A stretch of DNA of 64,000 nucleotides from Mycoplasmatota bacterium (lineage in GTDB: Bacteria; Bacillota_I; Bacilli_A; Haloplasmatales; Haloplasmataceae): positions 2,587,684 through 2,651,683 of the forward strand of contig CP074573.1 in the NCBI GenBank assembly GCA_018394295.1, written 5' to 3'. Shown here piece by piece: positions 52,369 through 60,871 of this stretch. The notes beneath the pieces are model-generated. The model searched no databases, was not told the origin of the DNA, and was given only the letters and a program-made list of their open reading frames with translations. Numbering within the stretch: position 1 is the stretch's first letter; every line of letters begins with the position of its first letter. A program made the translations under genes and the position numbers.

Positions 52369-53670
52369 TTATTTATTATAGTAATCTTTCATAACGCTTT
52401 CAGGTACCATGCTCCCACCGGTGGCCCATGATAGGTGAGTACTTTGTTTCATTTTATCTTTTAAATCATTTTTCATTAAATAGTTCTTATATTCTTCTGT
52501 ATTAAATATTAGTGGAATACCAGCTAGTGCTGAAGGTTCTAATTTAATATCCTCTAAATCCACCATCAGTTTTAATAGATGATATAAAGATTCATCAGAA
52601 ACAGTATAAACGCCACTAATTAGATTCTCAAGGGTTTTTCCAACAAAACCTGATGGTTTCCCAACCGCTAATCCATCAGCATCGGTTTTATTATCAATTC
52701 CGAAATCACCAACAGATATTAAATCATGCATTCCTGTCATTAATCCAAGTAACATACAAGGTGAATGCGTAGGTTCAGCAAAAAAACAATGAACATTGTC
52801 TTTAAATATTAATTTCAAACCAAACGTCACACCCCCTGGTCCTCCTCCTACTCCACATGGAAGATAGACAAAAAGTGGATGGTCCTTATCAACTTTAATA
52901 TTCGACTTATCTAATTGCTTCTTTAATCTTAAAGCAGCGACAGAATATCCTAAAAATAAATCTTTAGAATTCTCATCATCAATAAAATGCATATACGGAT
53001 TATTTTCTGATAGTTTTCTTCCTGCTTTTACTGCTTCACTATAATCAGCCTCATATTCAATAACTTTAACCCCTAGATTTCTTAATAATTCTTTTTTCCA
53101 CTCTTTAGCGTCCTTTGACATGTGGACAATTACTTTAAAGCCTAATTGCGAACCAATAATACCAATACTTAATCCTAGATTCCCGGTTGAACCCACCGCA
53201 ATTGAATATTGACTGAAAAATGATTTAAATTTTGAACTATTCATTATTGAGTAATCATCATGAATTGTTAATAAGTTATTATCAATCGCTAATTGTTCTG
53301 CATGTTTTAGTACTTCATAAATTCCACCTCTTGCTTTAATGGACCCTGAGATAGGAAGGTTATGATCACATTTAAGAAATAAGCTTCCTTGAATTTCCTG
53401 ATGATAATTATCCTTTAAAGTATTTTTCATATTAGGAATGGTTTTAATTTCAGATTCAATTAATCCATTATTATTTTTTGTTTCAGGATAAACACTCATT
53501 ATATAGGATGAAAATCGGTTAAGTCTTGATTCTGCGTCCAATACATCAAAATAAGTGAGTTCAATCCGTTTGTTTGCTTCATCATATGGTTGATAGTTAG
53601 GATTTATCCACAGTATTTCTTTTAAATCACTAATAGATTTTAATAATGGATATTTTTTAGAATAATTCAT
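52369..53670 (-). CDS. dsdA: D-serine ammonia-lyase
   Basis: PLP-dependent D-serine dehydratase, 433 residues (the usual DsdA length), making pyruvate and ammonia. The PLP lysine lies in [21 protein letters not shown], the phosphate-binding loop is [13 protein letters not shown], and [20 protein letters not shown] and [10 protein letters not shown] are typical DsdA blocks. It is a single-gene unit with a terminator. A 10-bp palindrome TACCTAGGTA (53707-53716) lies 37 bp upstream of the start. No DsdC regulator or transporter is nearby. Confidence 0.94.
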   Translation of the reverse strand: MNYSKKYPLLKSISDLKEILWINPNYQPYDEANKRIELTYFDVLDAESRLNRFSSYIMSVYPETKNNNGLIESEIKTIPNMKNTLKDNYHQEIQGSLFLKCDHNLPISGSIKARGGIYEVLKHAEQLAIDNNLLTIHDDYSIMNSSKFKSFFSQYSIAVGSTGNLGLSIGIIGSQLGFKVIVHMSKDAKEWKKELLRNLGVKVIEYEADYSEAVKAGRKLSENNPYMHFIDDENSKDLFLGYSVAALRLKKQLDKSNIKVDKDHPLFVYLPCGVGGGPGGVTFGLKLIFKDNVHCFFAEPTHSPCMLLGLMTGMHDLISVGDFGIDNKTDADGLAVGKPSGFVGKTLENLISGVYTVSDESLYHLLKLMVDLEDIKLEPSALAGIPLIFNTEEYKNYLMKNDLKDKMKQSTHLSWATGGSMVPESVMKDYYNK

Positions 53671-53706
53671 ATCAACCTCCGTTAATCCTAATTGATTTAG
53701 GTTTAT

Positions 53707-53716
53707 TACCTAGGTA
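53707..53716. promoter_or_regulatory. Palindrome TACCTAGGTA upstream of dsdA
   Basis: Perfect 10-bp palindrome, with a further TAGGT arm next to it. It could be an operator; the regulator is unknown. Confidence 0.3.
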
Positions 53717-53857
53717 TCCTTCTTAATTTAATATACAAATACAACTTTATTTAATAAATTATTCTTAAATATTATATCATAATTATAATTACTCTTATAA
53801 TTTTCTTAATTATTATTGAGGAAATTAGTCATAATTTTAATATTGATTTCTAGAAAT

Positions 53858-54439
53858 CTACTTAAATTTATTATAAAAAACAATTTCTTCTATATTTTTT
53901 TTAATTAAAGGTTCTTTCTTTTTGATAGGATATCCAAAAACAATTATTTCAGAAGCAATAATAGATTTAGGCAAATTTAATAATGACGAGACTTTATTAA
54001 CATCAAAATAGGAAACCCATGTTGAAGTTATTCCATGTTCTAATGCAGCAAGGACCATATGTGTCCCGGGAATTTTAGTCTGATGCTCCTCTAAATTTAA
54101 ACATGAATATATCTCATTATTCATGCTGTCAATTGTTTTAGAAAGCTCTGGAAAACGTGATTTTTGAATATCTCTTCCTCCACACTCAGCTTCAATAATA
54201 CATGTACAAAGAACTATTAAAAAGCTGGCAGATTCAATCCATTTCTGATGATAAGCTATCTCTGAAATTTTCTTTATTAAATTTTTATCTGTTATCACAC
54301 CAAATTTCCATGGTTGTTCATTACCACCAGAAGGAGATAATCTTCCTGCTTCAAGAATATAATCAATAATCTCATCTTTTATATCCCCACCTGTAAAGTT
54401 TCTTATACTTGTTCTTTTTCTTAATAAATCTAATAACAT
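53858..54439 (-). CDS. Nitroreductase-family flavoprotein
   Basis: 193-residue FMN oxidoreductase. LLDLLRKRTSIRNFTGGDIKDEIIDYILEAGRLSPSGGNEQPWKFGVIT is the typical start, with the FMN-binding RTSIR and SPSGGNEQPW motifs. The C-terminal part has GITSTWVSYF and IIVFGYPIKKKEP. Between them a stretch with two adjacent-region cysteines (IVLCTCIIEAECGG) is unusual, and might bind a metal or cluster. The family reduces nitro compounds, quinones or enones with NAD(P)H. The gene is preceded by a long leader with a terminator (54494-54770), so it seems to be controlled by transcription attenuation. Confidence 0.85.
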   Translation of the reverse strand: MLLDLLRKRTSIRNFTGGDIKDEIIDYILEAGRLSPSGGNEQPWKFGVITDKNLIKKISEIAYHQKWIESASFLIVLCTCIIEAECGGRDIQKSRFPELSKTIDSMNNEIYSCLNLEEHQTKIPGTHMVLAALEHGITSTWVSYFDVNKVSSLLNLPKSIIASEIIVFGYPIKKKEPLIKKNIEEIVFYNKFK

Positions 54440-54493
54440 AATTTACACCCTTTCTCTTTTAATTAATGTAATAACATGATTATAATACAAAAT

Positions 54494-54521
54494 AAAAAAG
54501 CCGAAGACTTACTCTACGACT
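54494..54521 (-). terminator. Terminator at the end of the nitroreductase leader
   Basis: AGTCG.AGA / TCT.CGGCT stem (one mismatch, one G-U) followed by TTTTTT on the minus strand. Confidence 0.65.
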
Positions 54522-54735
54522 TATACCATAAAAAGGTTAGAAAATTCGCCATGAGAGTAAATATAAAACCATATCCTAATAAATAGCATGCCAAATAAAC
54601 TGATATTACTTATCAGTCACACTAAATTATTTAAATAATGATTTTAGCTTACATCTCCATACGACTTATACTATGCGATAATATAGTACTAAGTTGTCGG
54701 ACGACATTCCACCTTTCATAATCATATTATTACAC
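54494..54735 (-). ncRNA. Candidate attenuator leader RNA of the nitroreductase gene
   Basis: From the expected start at about 54735 the RNA runs 240 nt to a hairpin and T6 (54521-54494), 55 bp before the nitroreductase start. The 5' arm CGACAACTTAGTAC (54699-54686) can pair with GTATAAGTCG at 54671-54660, or with a second copy of the same 12-mer at 54526-54515. The second copy is part of the terminator stem, so the two pairings exclude each other as in a riboswitch or attenuator. No known riboswitch class was recognised. Confidence 0.5.
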
Positions 54736-54741
54736 ATAGAA

Positions 54742-54770
54742 ATTTTAACAATATTTTTAATAATTGTCAA
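54742..54770 (-). promoter_or_regulatory. Promoter of the nitroreductase leader
   Basis: TTGACA (54770-54765), 17 bp, TAAAAT (54747-54742), downstream of the barstar terminator. It makes the leader an independent transcript. Confidence 0.75.
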
Positions 54771-54828
54771 TTATATAATTAAAAATAGGTAATTACTTAA
54801 AATAATTCTTTCATATCAATTAATAAAA

Positions 54829-54858
54829 GGTATAAAAATCATAATAGATTTTTATACC
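54829..54858 (-). terminator. Terminator after barstar
   Basis: Perfect 12-bp stem GGTATAAAAATC / GATTTTTATACC with a 6-nt loop and T-rich tail on the minus strand. Confidence 0.9.
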
Positions 54859-54876
54859 TTTTTAATAAGAAATGTT

Positions 54877-55143
54877 TTATTTATACTCAAAACTAATATT
54901 ATTATTTTCATTTACAGCGTCTTCAAATAACTCAATAATAGAATTACCATAGTCACCTAAATTTTTTATTAATTGCTTTTTATTGTATATAATTATATGT
55001 AATTTTTCACTATAACTACATAATATGTCCCACAAAGCATCTAAATTATTACCATAATAATCAGGTAATGAGATATTATGTTTTAAATAATCATGAAACT
55101 TGTTTTTAGTGGTTAATTCATTTCCATCTAATTCAATAATCAT
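54877..55143 (-). CDS. Barstar-family ribonuclease inhibitor
   Basis: 88-residue cytoplasmic inhibitor of the upstream ribonuclease. The key stretch LPDYYGNNLDALWDIL matches barstar LPEYYGENLDALWDCL, including the two tyrosines and the two aspartates that plug the barnase active site. MIIELDGNELTTKNKFHDYLKH corresponds to the first strand and helix. It follows the barnase gene by 2 bp, so both proteins are made together and the producing cell is protected. Length is normal for barstar. Confidence 0.93.
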   Translation of the reverse strand: MIIELDGNELTTKNKFHDYLKHNISLPDYYGNNLDALWDILCSYSEKLHIIIYNKKQLIKNLGDYGNSIIELFEDAVNENNNISFEYK

Positions 55144-55145
55144 TA

Positions 55146-55709
55146 TTAATCATTCCCATAAAGTAAAGTGAAAGAGTCATAGTGGTCAGCAGTAAAGAAG
55201 ATTAATCCATCGTTAGAGAACACTATTCTCCTAGCTCCTCTATAGCCACCATTATAATCAATATCACACTCAAAATAATATCTACCACTAGCCTTTGGAA
55301 GTAATCCTTCTCTATTATAAAAGCGATCGCCACCAATACTTTTATGATCAGTTACATCCCATAGATTTCCTTTACTAGATACCCAACCTAAATCTTTTGC
55401 TTCATCTTTAGTAATAAAATTATTAGGAAGTACTCCATATGTGTATAGGTATAGAGCGACGTCATCTTTAGAAGTAAAGTATCCATCCTCATCAATGACT
55501 GGATCATTAGTTGTCGTGGTTGTTTCTATTTCTTCTGTAGTAGTTGTAGTTGTTTCCGTAATTTGTGAATTTTCTGTTGTTGTCTCGTTAATTTGTTCCG
55601 TTGTTGTTGTCTTAATTGTTTGAGTCGTACTAGGACAAACATTTTTTGTACACCCAAATAATGTTATTGATAGCAACACAGTTAACAAGTACATTAATTT
55701 CTTCATCAT
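55146..55709 (-). CDS. Barnase-type ribonuclease as a lipoprotein
   Basis: 187-residue protein. The signal peptide ends in a lipobox (LFGC, Cys20), a Thr/Glu-rich linker of about 50 residues follows (runs of TTTTT), then a barnase domain (about 75-185). VALYLYTYGVLPNNFITKDEAKDLGWVSSKGNLWDV and KSIGGDRFYNREGLLP match barnase closely. The active-site residues are all present by alignment from memory: Lys101 (barnase K27), Glu147 (E73), Arg157 (R83), Arg161 (R87) and His176 (H102). Barnase is normally secreted free; here it should be held on the outer membrane face by lipid and a flexible linker. Role: RNA scavenging, contact-dependent toxicity or defence. The barstar gene follows. Confidence 0.92.
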   Translation of the reverse strand: MMKKLMYLLTVLLSITLFGCTKNVCPSTTQTIKTTTTEQINETTTENSQITETTTTTTEEIETTTTTNDPVIDEDGYFTSKDDVALYLYTYGVLPNNFITKDEAKDLGWVSSKGNLWDVTDHKSIGGDRFYNREGLLPKASGRYYFECDIDYNGGYRGARRIVFSNDGLIFFTADHYDSFTLLYGND

Positions 55710-55832
55710 TCTTCCGCATCCTTTTTTGTGATAATTTGTGTGCTATTTATTATAGCATATTTTATCAAATTAAATCGCAAATAATCCTTATTTTCTTAAG
55801 AAAGTTCATATAATGTCTAATCATATTTTAAA

Positions 55833-55856
55833 GGGGGCTATATAATGATAGCACCC
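55833..55856 (-). terminator. Terminator after the DUF5692-like gene
   Basis: GGG.GCTAT / ATAGC.CCC stem followed by TTTAAAAT on the minus strand. Confidence 0.6.
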
Positions 55857-55888
55857 TAATGATTGATATCTTTACTTATATCATTTTA

Positions 55889-56812
55889 TTATACTAATCC
55901 ATTAGCAGATAAATTCTTTTGATAAGCTTTCAAATCGATATTCAAATCTTCTATAATAGGATTTCGCTTAGTTTTAATCATCTTATATACTTGATATCCA
56001 AACATAGAAACATTCGCAATAAGCGCTAAAACACTTAAAACTAATAAGGCATTAGTGTTATGGGTTGATGTTACACCAAATAATAATTTATCATCAGCAT
56101 AACTATAAGATAAAGAGAACATCGCCCATAAGGCAAGTGTCATTGCTCTATGTTGTAACCAAGCACCTCTTTTGAATATTTCAGCAACAGTACAAGCAAC
56201 AAGAATAACAACACCAGCATACATTGCTCTATTTGAGATACAATTATAACAATAAGCAATATTCCATAAATCATAAGCAATAATCCAAAACCATAATTGA
56301 TCTGCCCAAATCATATCTTTTGATTTTGTTTTGGCAATTCTAATGCCAGCCCAACCTGTTAGTGATAATACAAGGAAAATACCAGCAATTGCATTAATAA
56401 TATTCCAAGGACCACCTTGTAGAAATATCCCGTTTTGAATCTCACCATGGATTGAAAATACTTCAATATCACGGAAAATAGCTTCAATAATATTTATCGT
56501 AAGAATGGCAAAGGGAAAATACAATGCGTATTTATTATTCCCAACTCGTTTTATGTATCTAATTGCCATAAAACCGATAACACCAGCTAACGCTGAGTAT
56601 GTTTTTACCCATGCGAACCAATATCCGCCTGATGTACCAGCTCCTGCTGATTTAGGCCATAAAAATATAGTTAGTACTATTGGTGCTATAATATAGCAAC
56701 AAATAGCTGCCCACTTACTTCTTCTTGTTATTTCATTTACAAGTAGAAGTAATAAAATTAATCCAATGATTGTTAAAACTGCTTCCAAAGTATAGTTTTC
56801 AAAGAAAAACAT
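55889..56812 (-). CDS. Multi-pass membrane protein, DUF5692-like
   Basis: 307-residue integral membrane protein with eight or nine helices (starting LEAVLTIIGLILLLLLVNEI and ending ALLVLSVLALIANVSMFGYQVY). Conserved-looking loops contain WPKSAGAGTSGGYWFAWVKTYSALAG and WADQLWFWIIAYDLWNIAYCYNCISNRAMYAG. It resembles DUF5692 proteins, a family without known function; this call is from memory. The gene is read away from a GntR-type regulator. A sequence resembling that regulator's own operator lies 275 bp upstream (57087-57101), so it is the likely target gene. Confidence 0.6.
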   Translation of the reverse strand: MFFFENYTLEAVLTIIGLILLLLLVNEITRRSKWAAICCYIIAPIVLTIFLWPKSAGAGTSGGYWFAWVKTYSALAGVIGFMAIRYIKRVGNNKYALYFPFAILTINIIEAIFRDIEVFSIHGEIQNGIFLQGGPWNIINAIAGIFLVLSLTGWAGIRIAKTKSKDMIWADQLWFWIIAYDLWNIAYCYNCISNRAMYAGVVILVACTVAEIFKRGAWLQHRAMTLALWAMFSLSYSYADDKLLFGVTSTHNTNALLVLSVLALIANVSMFGYQVYKMIKTKRNPIIEDLNIDLKAYQKNLSANGLV

Positions 56813-57086
56813 ATTTACCTCCTAAATGTTATTAAAATTATTATTCCCAATCACTTATTGAATAAGCTTACATAAATGGGTATATCTTATACCACTCATG
56901 GCATAATCACGTACTACTAATAAGTTTAATACGGCACTAATTGCATCTAACAGTTCTACATTAAACCTTAATTATTTATTCAATATAATCAATCATTTTA
57001 TACTTATACTTAACCACTTAACTCTATTGGTCAGCCTTGTTTGTTTTGAGTATCTTGTCTTGAGCAAAAGTCACAACAAATAAACA

Positions 57087-57101
57087 CTTGGTTTGACCAG
57101 G
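57087..57101. promoter_or_regulatory. Second GntR-type operator copy
   Basis: CTTGGTTTGACCAGG resembles the perfect palindrome at 57332-57346 (TTGGTT.nACCA core). It lies upstream of the DUF5692-like gene. Confidence 0.55.
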
Positions 57102-57292
57102 TAACTTCGTGAAAATTTTAACATATTATTAAAAGAAATGCAATAAACCAGTATACAAATATTTAATTACTATTAACTTGATTTTTCCTAATTTATTATT
57201 ATCCATATATATTTAAACTTTTAATAGAATTAACAATGTTATATCTTAAATTATCTGAATATAAAAAAAGTATCTTTTATTTATATATTCAC

Positions 57293-57346
57293 TTGAAATC
57301 CAGAATGAAACACTATATAATATTATTGGTATTTGGTTTAACCAAA
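57293..57346 (+). promoter_or_regulatory. gntR promoter with palindromic operator
   Basis: TTGAAA (57293-57298), 17 bp, TATAAT (57316-57321). The perfect palindrome TTTGGTT-T-AACCAAA (57332-57346) begins a few bases behind the expected start site, a position where the bound regulator would block transcription. Confidence 0.8.
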
Positions 57347-57364
57347 AACGAAAAGAGGGATATT

Positions 57365-58072
57365 ATGAAATTCAATGAAATTGTTGCACCATCTATGAAA
57401 GAGTTATTTATTAAAGCGATAGAAAATACAATATTATCTGGAGAACTAAAAATAGGAGAGAAGCTTCCTACAGAAAGAGAATTGGCAAATCAAATGAAAA
57501 TTAGTAGAACGATTGTCAATCTTGGTCTTAATGAATTAGAAAAAAAAGGCTTTATTGTTATCGTACCTCGACAAGGTGTATATGTAGCTGATTATATTAG
57601 AAATGGAAGATTAGAAATCCTCATGTCTATTATTAATTATAATGGAGGAAAATTTGATAAAAAAACTTTCTATTCCTTGATGGAATTTAGAATGATTAAT
57701 GAAGGAGAAGGCGCCTATCTAGCTGCATTAAACCGAACAGAACAAGATATCGAATTAATGGAAGCTCTATATGAAAAAATGCTTAATGGAGGATCATATG
57801 AAGAAATTTCACAATTAATATTTGATTTTCACCATGCTGTTCTTTGTGCAACAGGTAACTATATCTATCCATTAGTACATAATGCCTTTGAAAATATTAG
57901 TGTTGTTTTAACAGCTACAATCTTTAAATATTTTAAAGTTGAAGAAACTACTGACCAAATTAAAGTTATCATTAACATGATTAAAGCAAAAGACCGGGTT
58001 AAAGCTAAAGAAGCCATGTATAATTTGATAAGTACTGGAATTAAAAGATTAGAAAAAAATTATTTTGAATAA
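57365..58072 (+). CDS. GntR-family (FadR-type) transcriptional regulator
   Basis: 235-residue regulator from ATG 57365, which follows the ribosome site AGAGGGA and lies behind the promoter. The frame is open upstream to 57236, but that part overlaps the promoter and is not coding. The winged helix reads LKIGEKLPTERELANQMKISRTIVNLGLNELEKKGFIVIVPRQGVYVADY. The C-terminal all-helical FCD-like ligand domain (FRMINEGEGAYLA, FDFHHAVLCATGN) binds a small acid in many family members. It likely represses itself and the divergent membrane protein gene. Confidence 0.9.
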   Translation: MKFNEIVAPSMKELFIKAIENTILSGELKIGEKLPTERELANQMKISRTIVNLGLNELEKKGFIVIVPRQGVYVADYIRNGRLEILMSIINYNGGKFDKKTFYSLMEFRMINEGEGAYLAALNRTEQDIELMEALYEKMLNGGSYEEISQLIFDFHHAVLCATGNYIYPLVHNAFENISVVLTATIFKYFKVEETTDQIKVIINMIKAKDRVKAKEAMYNLISTGIKRLEKNYFE

Positions 58073-58098
58073 TTCATTGAGTAATAAATATAACAACA

Positions 58099-58138
58099 AA
58101 AATCCCTAAATTTTAGCCACAAAAATTTTAGGGATTTT
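58099..58138. terminator. Terminator after gntR
   Basis: 12-bp stem AAAATCCCTAAA / TTTAGGGATTTT with A- and T-rich flanks. Confidence 0.85.
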
Positions 58139-58186
58139 CTAATTTATTTATTCAATTTACATATGATTTTAAGATTTAATTAGATA

Positions 58187-58465
58187 TTATTCATCTCTAC
58201 TTGCTAGAATAAATAATATACCAGATAAGAGAAAGGGAAAACTAATTAATACAGAAGCTAAAATCTTATTAGATCCAGCAGTTATATATATAAATACCGC
58301 ATAAAAAACGGAACAAATCGTTAAAATATACCCACCAATTCTTTCTTTATACCAGGTACATATAATACTAAGTAATAATATAACTGCAAAACTACACACT
58401 ATTATTCCAACAGGTTCAATAGGCTCAATAGATTCTATACTACATATCATTTCCCCAATAATCAT
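58187..58465 (-). CDS. Hypothetical membrane protein, 92 aa
   Basis: Small protein with three hydrophobic segments (IIVCSFAVILLLSIICTW, IGGYILTICSVFYAVFIYI and ILASVLISFPFLLSGILFIL). The N-terminus contains a Ile-Glu-Pro repeat (SIEPIEPVG). No domain is recognised, and no good ribosome site is seen in front of the ATG, so the exact start is uncertain. It lies downstream of the TPR-HEGQH gene in the same direction. Confidence 0.45.
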   Translation of the reverse strand: MIIGEMICSIESIEPIEPVGIIVCSFAVILLLSIICTWYKERIGGYILTICSVFYAVFIYITAGSNKILASVLISFPFLLSGILFILASRDE

Positions 58466-58588
58466 AAATTAATAAAATGTGATTGATATTGAAGTTATTA
58501 TACGGGCAGTCCATCTTAAAATACCTTTTTTCACGTTAAATCACCTCAATCATAAACTAAGAACTATATGATATTTTATATTTACTAC

Positions 58589-60427
58589 TTATTTAAAAAT
58601 TGACTTTGAAATCATACGTATTTGATTTAGTTCAAGTTTATCTAATTGTAGTAAAATATTCTTCGATACATCAATTTGTGAAAATTCATGGGAATTATTT
58701 TGAATATAATTTACCATTCGCTTAAATATTAGTGTATTTGCTTTTCCGTGAGGTGAAGGACTATTTATGTCTTGTGACATTAAGGCATGTAAAGAATAAA
58801 AAGGAACTTTTCCATAATGTAATTCAGTTAATTTTGCTTTATATTCAAGAGCAGATGAAATTCCACCTACATGTTTAACCCAAGCATAGATACCTATTTT
58901 TATCATAGATAATATATTCTTCAGATCTATTGTGTGCTGTCCTTCATGAGAAACGATAGATACTTGATAGATACTTTTATAAAATCTACTATAGAAATAT
59001 TTTATCTGATCTGATTCACAGTCAAATTTGTTTATGGCCTCATCATAAATTTTATTAATAAACTTCAATTTAAAGCGATAATTTAACCCTTCGGAATAAA
59101 ACACCTTATCAACAGGATACAAATCATATGATAAATCTTTATTTGCAGCTTCCTTCCATATTTTAGATATACCTTTATCAGTAATTGCTTTCCAATTTCT
59201 ATTAATTGATTTGTATCGATCAGACACATAATATATTGTGTTTTTCATATTTGGACTTACCCAGCCACCAGTTCCACTTTTAAAATATTCCCATGCCCAA
59301 GTGGTATAAGTTTGATCTATATCTATACCCAATTCAATACACTGAAGTTTTCCTTTTTTATTCCAATAATTTACACATAAATTTTGTGTATTAACTACAA
59401 AAGCTGTATAGGTTCCATATAAATGATTTTTTGCGAAAAAATTATTTATGTGTAAATTAAATTCTTTTAAATAGAATTTGCAAATCTTTTTCCATGATTT
59501 TTTATTTAGTTTATCAGGTAATTTATTCAGTTCTTTAAAATGTTGACTTAGTTTAAGTAATATACTATAAAGCATTTGTTGGTGATTTTTTATATTTCTT
59601 TTCTCTCCATGTATAATAGAATTGTATATTTTTGTAATAGTAACCTTAAACTCTTCTATAATCTTTAAAAAATCTTGAATAATTATAATTCTATTTTGAA
59701 CATCAGATTGAGTAGACTCCATTTCTACTATTTTCTGATACACAATAAGCGCATCTTCATATAAAGATGCTTTATAATAACTATCTCCGAGTTGTATTAG
59801 TTTTACACAATCTAAATCATTAGCAATAATATCTTTAGTTACTGTTCTTATATTCTTATAATTTTGTTCAATCGTTCCTACAACTTTTTCTTCATCGTCA
59901 ATTAAATTATCCATTTTCCATAACTCAAAAGCTTTCATGTAATCTCCATTTTTAACACAAATAACTCTTAGTTTTCTAATGGCCTGTATACATAAAGGAT
60001 CCACTTCAATTGCTTTCTCGTAATAGTTCCTACATTCCTTATTATCATCTAAGTTTAAATAACAATCGCCAATTTTTGCGAGCAATTCTGAATCTAATGA
60101 AGTTAGTTGTTCTAAAGCTTTTTTATAACATTCTATAGCTTCATTAAACTTTTTCTCATCATAATAAATATCTCCCTTTATCCCATAACTTTGATACTCA
60201 TTATTTGAAGTTTCAATTGCTTTATCAATAATCTCATGAGCTCTCGAGTAGTCTTTCTCAAAATAAAATAATAAATGAGATAGATAACGATATGCCTCTG
60301 TTAACCCCTTGTCATTATTTATTGCCTCTTCAGTTAACCGAATTGATTCACTTAAATTTAACTGATATAAACTTGATTTGGCTTCTTTTAAATATTTTTC
60401 AGCTTTATCATTTTTATTTAACATCAT
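58589..60427 (-). CDS. TPR protein with a C-terminal HExxH metalloprotease-like domain
   Basis: 612-residue cytoplasmic protein without signal peptide. Residues 5-245 hold about six tetratricopeptide repeats (for example EAYRYLSHLLFYFEKDYSRAHEIIDKAIE and AKIGDCYLNLDDNKECRNYYEKAIEVDP). The C-terminal part, about 310-560, contains VSIVSHEGQHTIDL with HEGQH at 494-498, a zincin HExxH motif, and SALEYKAKLTEL (Glu528) about 30 residues further, which could supply the third zinc ligand. A conserved-looking WAWEYFKSGTGGWVSPNMKNTIYYVSDRY block precedes it. No named peptidase family could be assigned. The TPR part may recruit the substrate. It is a single gene, far from obvious partners. Confidence 0.7.
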   Translation of the reverse strand: MMLNKNDKAEKYLKEAKSSLYQLNLSESIRLTEEAINNDKGLTEAYRYLSHLLFYFEKDYSRAHEIIDKAIETSNNEYQSYGIKGDIYYDEKKFNEAIECYKKALEQLTSLDSELLAKIGDCYLNLDDNKECRNYYEKAIEVDPLCIQAIRKLRVICVKNGDYMKAFELWKMDNLIDDEEKVVGTIEQNYKNIRTVTKDIIANDLDCVKLIQLGDSYYKASLYEDALIVYQKIVEMESTQSDVQNRIIIIQDFLKIIEEFKVTITKIYNSIIHGEKRNIKNHQQMLYSILLKLSQHFKELNKLPDKLNKKSWKKICKFYLKEFNLHINNFFAKNHLYGTYTAFVVNTQNLCVNYWNKKGKLQCIELGIDIDQTYTTWAWEYFKSGTGGWVSPNMKNTIYYVSDRYKSINRNWKAITDKGISKIWKEAANKDLSYDLYPVDKVFYSEGLNYRFKLKFINKIYDEAINKFDCESDQIKYFYSRFYKSIYQVSIVSHEGQHTIDLKNILSMIKIGIYAWVKHVGGISSALEYKAKLTELHYGKVPFYSLHALMSQDINSPSPHGKANTLIFKRMVNYIQNNSHEFSQIDVSKNILLQLDKLELNQIRMISKSIFK

Positions 60428-60871
60428 ACTATTTCTCCCTCTTTAAAAATGTTAATTTCCTCAATACTAATCAATGATTTTCTTTACTAAATAGTACTAT
60501 CCCCTTCGAATTATTCCATATTTAACCATATATTTAGATATTATCATGTTTATTATTTCAGGTCAAATACTTACTTGGTTACTCTTTTAAAAACCTGAAT
60601 ATAGAATTTAAATAATAACACATCTAACAATCTAAAATTTAATTTGTTTTTTAAGCTTATCTTTCAGAAGATATCATATATTCTACTTAAGGACCTTCAT
60701 TTATCTTAAATACCATATAACAAATTGCATTTATTTAATGTTTTTAGTATAATCTTTATACATATCATGCATATTTGTGAATAAATATATTATACTTATT
60801 TATAGTTAATATTTTTTTAAGAAAGGGAAATTTTATTTTATAAATTTTTAATGTTAAAGAGGAGGAATTAG
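60428..60871. other. Divergent intergenic region
   Basis: 444 bp of AT-rich DNA between the TPR gene and the anchored hydrolase. It must hold both promoters. AGAGGAGGAATT before 60872 is the hydrolase ribosome site. No RNA gene or repeat was recognised. Confidence 0.5.

Noticed and set aside
54585..54720. T-box leader in front of the nitroreductase gene
   Set aside because: No AGGGTGGNACCGCG-like T-box sequence and no specifier-loop pattern were found, and the downstream gene is not amino-acid related.
55441..55623. Plus-strand Val-rich frame opposite the barnase linker
   Set aside because: It is the complement of the ACA/ACT-rich Thr linker and has no ribosome site.
57236..57364. 43 additional N-terminal residues of the GntR regulator
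   Set aside because: They overlap the TTGAAA-17-TATAAT promoter and the palindromic operator. The ATG at 57365 has the ribosome site.
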